DNA of 17,396 nt, taken from contig JAXGVG010000023.1 of the NCBI GenBank assembly GCA_040773965.1, positions 1 through 17,396 on the forward strand, given 5' to 3'. This stretch comes from JAXGVG01 sp040773965 (GTDB lineage Bacteria; Pseudomonadota; Alphaproteobacteria; UBA9219). Below, piece by piece: positions 1 through 6,252 of this stretch. The position numbers were made by a program, and so were the translations under genes. Below the pieces are notes generated by a model that was not told where the DNA came from, made no database searches, and saw only the letters and a list, made by a program, of their open reading frames with translations. How positions within the stretch are numbered: position 1 is the first letter of the stretch; each line of letters begins with the position of its first letter.

Positions 1-595
1 ATACGGAGCCGGAAGGATCGCTCAGACTCAGGCGCTTCTCAAGGCCGAATGTCCAATATTTCCGGGCTTCTGTCAATTCCGCTTCGGCCTGCATGCCCTT
101 AAGGAAGAGACAAATAGAATCTTTATGAGTCAAAGGCTTGGCCAACGACAGGAGCTGGGGCAGGGGCTTCAGGGCGCGAGCCGTCACAACATCCGCTTTT
201 ATGCCGCGAACGGCCTCGATCCGGGCATTGTGGATGGTCACATCAAGCCCCAATTCCGCCGCCACGACTCCTAAAAAATTGGCTTTTTTGCCGATACTTT
301 CGATCAAATGAACTTCGGGCACGCCCATGATGGCCAGAACCATCCCCGGAAAACCGGCCCCCGACCCTAGGTCCGCACGCGACCGGGCCGAGGCCGGAAT
401 GTGAGTCATAAGCTGGGCGCTGTCCAGAAAATGGCGCAGCCAAAGGGCAGGGATGGTGCTGGACGCGACAAGGTTGAATTTTTCATTCCATTCCCGCAAC
501 AGCCGGGCATAAATTTCAAGCTTTTCCTCCGTTTCACGTGGAACTGGGAAATGGCGAAAAAACGCGTCCCGCCAAGCACTTACAGCCTCAGACAC
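1..595 (-). CDS. rsmG: 16S rRNA (guanine527-N7)-methyltransferase RsmG (GidB), 3' end beyond window
   Basis: RsmG uses S-adenosylmethionine to methylate N7 of G527 in 16S rRNA, in the cytoplasm. I translated the minus strand from a GTG at 595-593: 198 residues are visible of the roughly 205-215 usual for the family, and the C-terminus lies outside the window. Residues 75-84 are the SAM-binding motif DLGSGAGFPG. The family segment NLVAS...RHFLDS lies at about 41-59, and LIES followed by a Lys-Lys pair at 97-104. No in-frame ATG comes early enough, so GTG is the start. It overlaps the end of mnmG by 8 bases (GTGTCTGA), which implies translational coupling in an mnmG-rsmG operon. In alphaproteobacteria parA and parB usually follow, and would lie just outside the window. 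Codons 18-22 (VPRET) contain a parS-like palindrome, listed separately. Confidence 0.95.
   Translation of the reverse strand, partial: MSEAVSAWRDAFFRHFPVPRETEEKLEIYARLLREWNEKFNLVASSTIPALWLRHFLDSAQLMTHIPASARSRADLGSGAGFPGMVLAIMGVPEVHLIESIGKKANFLGVVAAELGLDVTIHNARIEAVRGIKADVVTARALKPLPQLLSLAKPLTHKDSICLFLKGMQAEAELTEARKYWTFGLEKRLSLSDPSGSV
530..545. promoter_or_regulatory. parS-like ParB-binding site inside rsmG
   Basis: The plus strand reads CGTTTCACGTGGAACT. Its central 14 bases, GTTTCACGTGGAAC (531-544), match the conserved bacterial parS core (TGTTNCACGTGAAACA-type) including the central CACGTG; the outermost base on each side differs from consensus, and one A-to-G change sits in the right arm. 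ParB binds such sites to nucleate the chromosome-partition complex near the origin. The site is about 13.4 kb from the candidate oriC and within codons 18-22 of rsmG, the gene that normally precedes parAB. The match is seen in the sequence; binding is inferred. Confidence 0.7.
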
Positions 596-2459
596 GGCAT
601 TTTTCCTTGATTTCGGGGGCGCGCTTGACATGCCGGAGAAGCGCCACAACGGCCGCCGGGGTCATGCCCGGAATACGCGCCGCCGCGCCCAACGTTTCAG
701 GCCGCACTTGACGGAGCCTCTGCTTGATTTCCGTCGACAGGCAGCCAATGGCCTCCAGATCGATATTCGTGGGCAGAACAAGGGCCTCATCTTTCCGGAA
801 GGCCCGAATATCGGCTTCCTGCCGGTCCATATAACCTGCGTATTTGCTGTCTATTTCCAGCTGTTCGACGATTTCGGGCGAAAAAGCCTTTAATTCCGGC
901 CAAATATCGGTTAGCCGGGAAAACGCGATGTCCTGATAGGCAAGAAGATCGGCCACCGTCCGGCGCACCCCGTCCTGATTGATTTTAAGGCCGCTCAGGG
1001 CCAGTTTGCGGGGCGAGGCTCCCAAGGCCCCAATCAGCCGCCGCGCTTCCGAGAGAGCCTTTATTTTGTCCTGAAAGGCCTTCGCGCGTTCGGCCCCCAC
1101 GCAGCCGATTTTGATGCCGGTTTCCGTCAGCCTTTGATCCGCGTTGTCAGCCCGAAGCGACAGGCGGTACTCCGCCCGGGAGGTGAACATGCGGTAGGGC
1201 TCGGTCACGCCGCGCGAGATCAGGTCGTCCACCATGACGCCGATATAGGCTTGCGCCCGATCCAAAACAAAAGGCGGCGCCCCCGATATCTTGAGGGCGG
1301 CATTCAGTCCGGCCACAAGACCTTGTCCGGCGGCTTCTTCATAGCCCGTCGTGCCGTTAATCTGCCCCGCGAAATAAAGGCCCGGAATCCGCCTGGTTTC
1401 CAGCGTCGGGCGAAGCTCGCGGGGATCGCAGAAATCGTATTCGATGGCATAGCCCGCGCGGATCATCGTGACGTTTTCAAGCCCCCGAATGGACTTCAAA
1501 AGCGCCAATTGAACGTCGCGGGGAAGGGAGGTCGCCAGGCCGTTCGGGTAAATCGTGTCGTCCTCAAGGCCTTCCGGCTCAAGAAAAATCTGGTGCCGTC
1601 CCTTGGCCGCAAAACGCACCACCTTATCTTCGATGGACGGGCAATAGCGCGGCCCGATGCTCTTGATTTGCCCGGAAAACATAGGCGCGCGGTGCAAATT
1701 GGCGCGGATGATGTTGTGCGTTTCCGTGCATGTGTAGGTGATCCCGCACGTCACCTGAGGATTGGTTATGGCGCGGGTGAGGGATGAGAAGGGCACCGGC
1801 GGATTGTCGCCTTGCTGCGCCTCAAGGACACCCCAGTTTATCGTACGCCCGTCAAGGCGCGGCGGGGTGCCCGTTTTAAGCCTTGTCAGCGGAAACCCAA
1901 GCTTTTTCAAAGCGCTGGAAAGGCCTATCGACGGAGGCTCGCCGAAGCGGCCTTCCGCCTTTTTTTCCTCCCCGATGTGCGTAAGGCCTGCCAAAAACGT
2001 GCCGGTCGTGACCACAACGGCGGCGGATTGATACCGCGAACCGTCCGCTCCGGTGACGATAAAATGCCCTTCGGATTCCTGCGTCAAATCCTCGACGGAC
2101 ACCGCGCGCACCGTCAAATTCGCGTAATTAAGCAGCGTTTCCTGCATGTTTTTGCGATAGAGCTTGCGGTCCGCCTGGCAGCGCGGGCCGCGCACCGCCG
2201 GGCCTTTGCTGGCGTTGAGAATACGGAATTGGATCCCCGCTGCGTCCGCTACGCGCCCCATAACGCCATCCAAAGCGTCGATTTCGCGCACCATTTGGCC
2301 CTTTCCGAGGCCCCCAATGGCGGGATTGCAGGACATTTCGCCAATCGTTTCAATGCGATGCGTCGCCAGCAGCGCGCGCGCGCCAACACGCGCCGCCGCC
2401 GCCGCCGCTTCGCAGCCGGCATGACCGCCGCCGATAACGATGACATCGAACGTTTCCAT
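588..2459 (-). CDS. mnmG: tRNA uridine-5-carboxymethylaminomethyl synthesis enzyme MnmG (GidA)
   Basis: MnmG is the FAD- and NADH-dependent partner of the GTPase MnmE. Together they install the (carboxymethyl)aminomethyl group at C5 of the wobble uridine of certain tRNAs. The 623-residue length is normal for the long MnmG family. The N-terminal Rossmann motif GGGHAGCEAA is at residues 10-19, the family signature CNPAIGGLGKG at 44-54, and the motif TTGYEEAAGQG in the middle third belongs to the second FAD-contacting region. The ATG at 2459 sits right before the conserved N-terminus. No clear Shine-Dalgarno precedes it, and a CTATAT element lies only 10 bases upstream (see promoter entry). It overlaps rsmG downstream. 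Unusually, mnmE is not next door but about 3.8 kb upstream, beyond an accessory block. Confidence 0.98.
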   Translation of the reverse strand: METFDVIVIGGGHAGCEAAAAAARVGARALLATHRIETIGEMSCNPAIGGLGKGQMVREIDALDGVMGRVADAAGIQFRILNASKGPAVRGPRCQADRKLYRKNMQETLLNYANLTVRAVSVEDLTQESEGHFIVTGADGSRYQSAAVVVTTGTFLAGLTHIGEEKKAEGRFGEPPSIGLSSALKKLGFPLTRLKTGTPPRLDGRTINWGVLEAQQGDNPPVPFSSLTRAITNPQVTCGITYTCTETHNIIRANLHRAPMFSGQIKSIGPRYCPSIEDKVVRFAAKGRHQIFLEPEGLEDDTIYPNGLATSLPRDVQLALLKSIRGLENVTMIRAGYAIEYDFCDPRELRPTLETRRIPGLYFAGQINGTTGYEEAAGQGLVAGLNAALKISGAPPFVLDRAQAYIGVMVDDLISRGVTEPYRMFTSRAEYRLSLRADNADQRLTETGIKIGCVGAERAKAFQDKIKALSEARRLIGALGASPRKLALSGLKINQDGVRRTVADLLAYQDIAFSRLTDIWPELKAFSPEIVEQLEIDSKYAGYMDRQEADIRAFRKDEALVLPTNIDLEAIGCLSTEIKQRLRQVRPETLGAAARIPGMTPAAVVALLRHVKRAPEIKEKCRV

Positions 2460-2469
2460 GGCCGAAAGG

Positions 2470-2497
2470 ATATAGAGAAACGGCGACCGGAAAGCAA
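2470..2497 (-). promoter_or_regulatory. Possible mnmG promoter giving a very short leader
   Basis: On the minus strand, CTATAT (2475-2470), the -10 form common in alphaproteobacteria, is preceded after 16 bases by TTGCTT (2497-2492), a weak -35. If used, transcription would start around 2463, only a few bases before the mnmG ATG at 2459. That fits with the absence of a Shine-Dalgarno sequence. Inferred from pattern only. Confidence 0.35.
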
Positions 2498-2517
2498 ACG
2501 CCGCGACGTTGAACGGT

Positions 2518-2604
2518 GCCTGTTCGGCGCGCTTTGCGTACCCGTTCGCCGCGGGTTAGGGGCCTGTTCAGATGCGTTTTTGGCGCTTTGCGCGCCCGTT
2601 CGAC
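2518..2604. repeat. Imperfect direct repeat in the mnmG upstream gap
   Basis: Two related units lie side by side. The first starts GCCTGTTC at 2518 and the second starts GCCTGTTC at 2562. In each it is followed by GGCG(CG)CTTTGCG, two variable bases, then CCCGTTCG-x-CG (ending at 2551 and 2604). The second unit has about 12 extra bases between the two blocks. I found no third copy in the window. The gap 2460-2804 otherwise holds the possible mnmG promoter, a DnaA-box-like TTATCCCCA at 2710-2718 and a degenerate parS-like palindrome at 2752-2767. Confidence 0.5.
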
Positions 2605-2751
2605 GTAATTTTCCCGCCCTTGCCGTCCATCGCGCCTGCCTTTTCAGGAAGGCAAAACGCAAACCATCTTGAGTTTTCAGCAATATCATGGGCTTAATTC
2701 CTATTAACCTTATCCCCACTCCTTGGCGGTACACTGAAGGTTGGATCAACC

Positions 2752-2767
2752 GGTTCCACGGGAAACG
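2752..2767. other. Degenerate parS-like palindrome
   Basis: GGTTCCACGGGAAACG keeps both arms of a parS site (GTTCCAC and GAAAC), but the central CACGTG reads CACGGG. It lies 37 bases before the start of the gene at 2805. It may be a decayed or weak ParB site, or chance. The centre is normally the least tolerant part of parS, so binding is doubtful. Confidence 0.3.
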
Positions 2768-2781
2768 CCGGAGCCGGACGC

Positions 2782-2808
2782 ATGAAAGGTTTTGAGGCCG
2801 TGCCATGA
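2782..2808 (+). other. Eight-codon upstream ORF overlapping the next start (ATGA)
   Basis: ATG at 2782 opens a peptide MKGFEAVP whose TGA (2806-2808) overlaps the ATG of the following gene as ATGA. The Shine-Dalgarno GAGG (2794-2797) of the main gene lies inside it. This is the geometry of a leader peptide that could couple translation, but the short ORF has no convincing ribosome-binding site of its own and could be chance. Confidence 0.25.
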
Positions 2809-3485
2809 AGCGGTTCGTGTCGATGGACGAACTCCATGACCATCTGGTCGATGCGGAGAAGCGTCTGGCGGAAGAGAAGAACGCCATCCTGAAGGCATGC
2901 CCTCTCGCCGGGCCCTGTCCGCGCGAGGCGTACGCCTTCGCCTATGTGCGCGCCGAACGCCTTGGCGTCAAAGCCCTTACGCAACGCCTGTCCGGCCTGA
3001 ACGATCTTCCGTTGCAGCTCGACGTTCATCCGGAAATGATGGGCGCGAACCGCGAGCCCATCAAGCGCTGGATCAAGACGGGAAAGGACGCGGTTGGGGC
3101 CGGGGATTTCGGCAACGACTTCATGCACGCGCTGACGCGCGCCGCCGTGACGGACGGCTGGAACGCGCCCGCGGTCCACAATCTTCTGGGGCGGATCACG
3201 GGGCTTTTCGGCGATCTCGCGTGTCTGATCAACGCGGCGTATTTCTCCAGCTGGCTTTCGGAAAACAGGGTTGAAAGCGTCGAGTTGACGGCGCCCGGCG
3301 ATCTGCATCGGACCGTAATGGAACTGGCCGCCCTTATGCGGTCGCCGGATTTCATCAAGCGCGCGCGGGCCCGGAGAAGGGCGGAAGAAAAAGAAAACGC
3401 GCCCCCCAAAAGCAACGGCAGGTTTCCGAACCTTCGCGTCGTCCCGCCCCGCGACGGCGGCCACCCCGGCGGCGCGCGGCCCTGA
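2805..3485 (+). CDS. Hypothetical protein, 226 aa, not recognised
   Basis: I do not recognise this family. The frame has balanced, protein-like composition, and GAGG (2794-2797) sits 7 bases before the ATG, which supports this start. Residues 1-30 are charged and probably helical, and may form a short coiled coil. The middle part (about 50-180) has mixed hydrophobic and polar helices, including GLFGDLACLINAAYF, with no signal peptide and no clear transmembrane segment. The last 40 residues or so are rich in Arg, Lys, Pro and Gly and look disordered; such a basic tail often contacts nucleic acid, but that is inference. It is divergent from mnmG and convergent with the alpha/beta hydrolase gene. 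It runs head-on to replication from the candidate origin, unlike the core genes. The open frame antisense to it is judged a shadow. Confidence 0.75.
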   Translation: MKRFVSMDELHDHLVDAEKRLAEEKNAILKACPLAGPCPREAYAFAYVRAERLGVKALTQRLSGLNDLPLQLDVHPEMMGANREPIKRWIKTGKDAVGAGDFGNDFMHALTRAAVTDGWNAPAVHNLLGRITGLFGDLACLINAAYFSSWLSENRVESVELTAPGDLHRTVMELAALMRSPDFIKRARARRRAEEKENAPPKSNGRFPNLRVVPPRDGGHPGGARP

Positions 3486-3586
3486 AACCGGACGTCCGAA
3501 TTTTTTCCTTGCCCAAAGGTTTCATGTCGAACGGCAGCGACGCCGCACACACGGCAACGCCGAAACGCAGGACGACGGGCATTTTT

Positions 3587-4333
3587 TTATTTATATTTTT
3601 CAAACCATTGCAGCGTCGCTTCAAAAAGCGGACGACGCGCCCCCTCGGTCGAAAACAAATGGTTGGCGCCGGGAATTGTTCGCAAATCGAAAGGAACCGT
3701 AAAGGCGTCGCGGTACTTTTCCGGCGACGTGCGCGGGCTTAAAAGGAAAATGCTTTCCTCGGGAATGACGAACTGCGTGGGCGCGCGAACCTCTCGGGCA
3801 AGTTCCTGGCATTTCTCGTCCGGATAGTTTTTCATTTCCTCGACCATAGCCTCGCCGATAACGTAGACGACGCCGAACCGGATTTGATATTCGCGTCTTT
3901 CCGGCATGGGCTTCAGGAACGGGCCCGACGCCCATACGCTCGTTATATCCAAGGCCGGATCCCAGAAGCTCATGGCCTTGACGGAAGACGGATTCAACAG
4001 CAACGCGACAAGCCCTCCCAAACTGTGCGCAGTAAGATAAAGGTTGTCGTATTGCGCGCTAAAATGATCGAGAATGACTTTAACGTCTTTGACATGCGTC
4101 GAGGGCGACGAGTTGTTGAGCTGGCGGGAACCTTCCTGTTCGCTGTAAAGGCTCATCCGGTAATGGTCGTAGCTGCGTTCAAGAAAAAACTCGCTCGACA
4201 TAATGCCAAGATAATCGTCCATGTGATTGGCGAGCCCATGAATATGGACGACCAGCCGCCGGTTTCCCCCCTGACGCAATTTGCCGTAAATCCCGTTGCC
4301 GTCGGGGCCGTTCAAACGCATGAGTTTTTCCAT
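3587..4333 (-). CDS. Alpha/beta hydrolase family protein (lysophospholipase/esterase-like)
   Basis: A 248-residue soluble alpha/beta hydrolase of unknown substrate. The nucleophile elbow AHSLGG is at residues 102-107 with Ser104. The oxyanion-region HIHG is at 30-33 and the probable catalytic His is in GANHLF (H225). The acid residue is not obvious; E192 or E193 in VIPEES, or D125 in SFWDPALD, are candidates. I chose the ATG at 4333 because GGAG (4340-4343) lies 6 bases upstream and because the fold begins there. The frame stays open to 4462, but that extra N-terminus is low-complexity and without family features. No signal peptide is seen. The gene lies in the block between mnmE and mnmG, convergent with the 226-aa gene, and its stop falls in a T-rich stretch (3582-3600). 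The fold is secure; the function is not. Confidence 0.85.
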   Translation of the reverse strand: MEKLMRLNGPDGNGIYGKLRQGGNRRLVVHIHGLANHMDDYLGIMSSEFFLERSYDHYRMSLYSEQEGSRQLNNSSPSTHVKDVKVILDHFSAQYDNLYLTAHSLGGLVALLLNPSSVKAMSFWDPALDITSVWASGPFLKPMPERREYQIRFGVVYVIGEAMVEEMKNYPDEKCQELAREVRAPTQFVIPEESIFLLSPRTSPEKYRDAFTVPFDLRTIPGANHLFSTEGARRPLFEATLQWFEKYK

Positions 4334-4534
4334 ATCCGTCTCCGTCGTCGCTCTGGCCGAACACGTGTTGCGGGGCGAAAAACATGCCGTAAGGAACGGA
4401 CGCCCCGGCAGGCAGGTTAAAGCATAAACCGCAAAAGCCGGAAACGAAACCCGCAAGGACAAACTCCAGATCCTGATTTTGCCGATGGCGCTTGTTTTTT
4501 TAAAGGACTTCCTGACGGTCGGGCCAGGAGATGG

Positions 4535-4554
4535 ATACCGGCTTACGCCGGTAT
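4535..4554. repeat. REP-like palindrome
   Basis: ATACCGGC (4535-4542), TTAC loop (4543-4546), GCCGGTAT (4547-4554) is a perfect 8-base-pair inverted repeat, flanked by GGAGATGG and GACG. It resembles the short dispersed extragenic palindromes (GGATACCGGC..GCCGGTATGACG type) found in many copies in some proteobacterial genomes. Only one copy is in this window. It lies in the gap between the alpha/beta hydrolase start and the small ORF at 4580. Confidence 0.5.
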
Positions 4555-4579
4555 GACGCTAACGGATGGGTCCGTTTAA

Positions 4580-4831
4580 ATGCAACATACGCTCGTACAA
4601 GGCGTCATGCACCGGCCCTATCAATACACGATGACGTGCAGCGCGGAGGAGATCGAGAAAACTAAGGAGCTCTTAGAAAGTGGGCGCTGGGCGCGCAACG
4701 GGCGGAAAGGGATGAAGCGGACGCGCCGACAGGACGAAGAGGCGAGGAAACAACGGCCCTCACAACCGCGCCCGCGCGAGGAACCGCTAAAAGCGCCCCT
4801 CAAACAGCTTCACATGTTTGAGCCACGGTAA
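4580..4831 (+). CDS. Small hypothetical protein, 83 aa
   Basis: I do not recognise this protein. It is rich in Arg, Lys, Glu and Gln, predicted helical in the first half (SAEEIEKTKELLESGRW) and basic and Pro-rich in the second, ending LHMFEPR. The third codon position is GC-biased like the surrounding genes, which favours real coding. The ribosome-binding site is weak: GGATGGG lies about 10 bases before the ATG. A later in-frame ATG at codon 10 or 18 could be the true start. It sits alone just after the REP-like palindrome and convergent with the glycine-rich gene. It may be a chance open frame. Confidence 0.4.
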   Translation: MQHTLVQGVMHRPYQYTMTCSAEEIEKTKELLESGRWARNGRKGMKRTRRQDEEARKQRPSQPRPREEPLKAPLKQLHMFEPR

Positions 4832-4896
4832 GGGGGTATATGAGGCGCTTGCCGCCGGTTGCGGGTCCCGGGTTTTAATAGGGAAGCAGTTTTTTG

Positions 4897-5934
4897 CTAT
4901 TGCCAATACCTCACCGCGACGTAACCGGACCCCCCGTTGCCACCGCTCGCATTTGAACCGCCACCGCCCCCCCCTGCTCCCGTGTTTGCCCCCGCGTTTG
5001 AGCCGTTAGAGCCGGAGGTTCCCCCGGCGGCTCCGGCACCGCCGTAACCTGCTCCGCCACCGCCGCCGCCAGATTGAGAATCGGCACCAGCACCGCCAGC
5101 GTAACCCATTATACTGGCCCCACCAGGACAAGCATTTCCTGGATGGGAAGAATTACAATACATCATCCCACCCTTTGCCCCTTGTCCCCCACCCCCTCCG
5201 GCTCCAGGCGCCCCTCCCCCGTGGGTATAGACATTAGGGGCCCCGCCCCCTCCACTTGCGCCTAAACCACCCGACCCACCACCGCTTCCATATTGATAAT
5301 CATAAGCTGATCGACCACCCTGCCCACCTGGAGCGTAAATCGCCGTCGAACCGCCGACAAAAGAAGACGTACCTCCGCTTTGGCCGCCAAGTTCGGTTCG
5401 GGAGGTGCTACCAGTCCCTCCCGATCCAACCGTAACGGTAAAAACCGCACCTCCGCTTGTAAAAACATCCTGCCATAATAGTATGGCGCCGCCGCCCCCG
5501 CCGCCGCCACCTGCCTGGTTGGAACTACTATACCCAGCTCCGCCCCCTCCCCCTCCTCCGACAGCGAGAACCTTCAGCCATGTCACACCATCGGGAACGG
5601 TATAACTGGCCGTGCCTGTAGATGTGTATGTTGTTGAATCGTGCCATCTTCCCCCCATTGATGCCCACGACGAACCGTCGCAGCCCTGAAAATATGTCCC
5701 CGTCCACTGGATAATGCCCGCTTTGGTGGAACCGCATGTGTCCGAGCTTGAGCCGAGCCAGATCGCTGCGCGTTTCCAGACGCTGCTGACGCATTGAAAG
5801 ATCGCGTCCCAGTCGGCCCGGTTTTCGTCGCCGGAGCAGGAGTCCCCAACTGTCGTTTTTTCCGCAGCATACGCGGTAATGGCAAAAGGCGTGAGCGCCA
5901 GAAGAAGAACAAGAAAAAACCAGCGTTTTCGCAT
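4897..5934 (-). CDS. Secreted glycine-rich protein with N-terminal Cys-containing domain
   Basis: A 345-residue exported protein. Residues 1-23 are a classic signal peptide (MRKRW, hydrophobic core, AYA-A cleavage). Residues 25-95 hold four cysteines (C33, C48, C67, C85) and the motif AGIIQW...YFQGCDGSSW, a pattern I associate with small repeated domains of surface or pilin-like proteins. From about residue 107, SYTVPDGVTWLKVLAVGGGG begins a glycine-rich domain like those of phage tail-fibre adhesins and bacterial surface proteins. Long Gly runs follow, and it closes with GGSGYVAVRYWQ, the usual terminal beta strand of that domain. AGGTGA (5944-5939) lies 4 bases before the ATG, a strong ribosome-binding site. 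Codon use is more A/T-rich than in its neighbours, hinting at transfer. A role in adhesion or the cell surface is inference. Confidence 0.85.
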   Translation of the reverse strand: MRKRWFFLVLLLALTPFAITAYAAEKTTVGDSCSGDENRADWDAIFQCVSSVWKRAAIWLGSSSDTCGSTKAGIIQWTGTYFQGCDGSSWASMGGRWHDSTTYTSTGTASYTVPDGVTWLKVLAVGGGGGGGAGYSSSNQAGGGGGGGGAILLWQDVFTSGGAVFTVTVGSGGTGSTSRTELGGQSGGTSSFVGGSTAIYAPGGQGGRSAYDYQYGSGGGSGGLGASGGGGAPNVYTHGGGAPGAGGGGGQGAKGGMMYCNSSHPGNACPGGASIMGYAGGAGADSQSGGGGGGAGYGGAGAAGGTSGSNGSNAGANTGAGGGGGGSNASGGNGGSGYVAVRYWQ

Positions 5935-6060
5935 TATTTCACCTCGCGGGCCGGGTCAACGGGCGCGAAAGAAAGGAAAGGAGAAAGCGGGACGCCACGT
6001 AAGGCCGGGAAGAGTCTCATAACAAGACGGGGGTTTGAAGGAAGGAACAATTCGCCCCTA

Positions 6061-6090
6061 AATTGACTATCAAAGCGCCCCGCCGTCAAT
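6061..6090 (-). promoter_or_regulatory. Possible promoter/operator for the glycine-rich gene
   Basis: ATTGAC (6062-6067) and GTCAAT (6085-6090) form an inverted repeat 17 bases apart. Read on the minus strand, TTGACG (6089-6084) is a good -35, with TCAATT at the 17-base position (6066-6061) as a poor -10. The rest of the gap 5935-6252 is purine-rich on the plus strand and holds no gene I can support. Confidence 0.3.
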
Positions 6091-6252
6091 GGGTTTGTCG
6101 GGGGGCAAGAACAGGGAAAGGCTGGGGAAAGGTTTGAAGAAAACGAAAGAACAACACAAAATAACGCTTTTTCGGGGTTCCTGCCGTTCTCCGGTCACGC
6201 GCCGTTCGGCGGTCTTTCGGCGTCGGCTTCGGGGGGGCGCATAAACGCTTAC

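Noticed and set aside
2249..2887. 212-codon minus-strand frame overlapping the mnmG start, with a repeated RRTGxQSAxN peptide
   Set aside because: The peptide repeat only reflects the DNA repeat at 2518-2604; the frame overlaps mnmG out of phase and has no ribosome-binding site or family resemblance.
2694..3464. Long open frame on the minus strand, antisense to the 226-aa gene
   Set aside because: The composition is Arg/Gly/His-rich with no family-like segments, and the plus-strand frame has the ribosome-binding site and a protein-like composition.
4360..4369. AACACGTGTT palindrome as another parS site
   Set aside because: It shares only CACGTG with parS; the flanking arms do not match GTTNC/GNAAC.
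4334..4462. N-terminal extension of the alpha/beta hydrolase with a hydrophobic start
   Set aside because: It could look like a signal peptide, but the internal ATG at 4333 has GGAG 6 bases upstream and the fold begins there; the extension lacks a ribosome-binding site.
6200..6211. CGCCG-TT-CGGCG hairpin as a terminator after mnmE
   Set aside because: The loop is only two bases and no T run follows on the minus strand.
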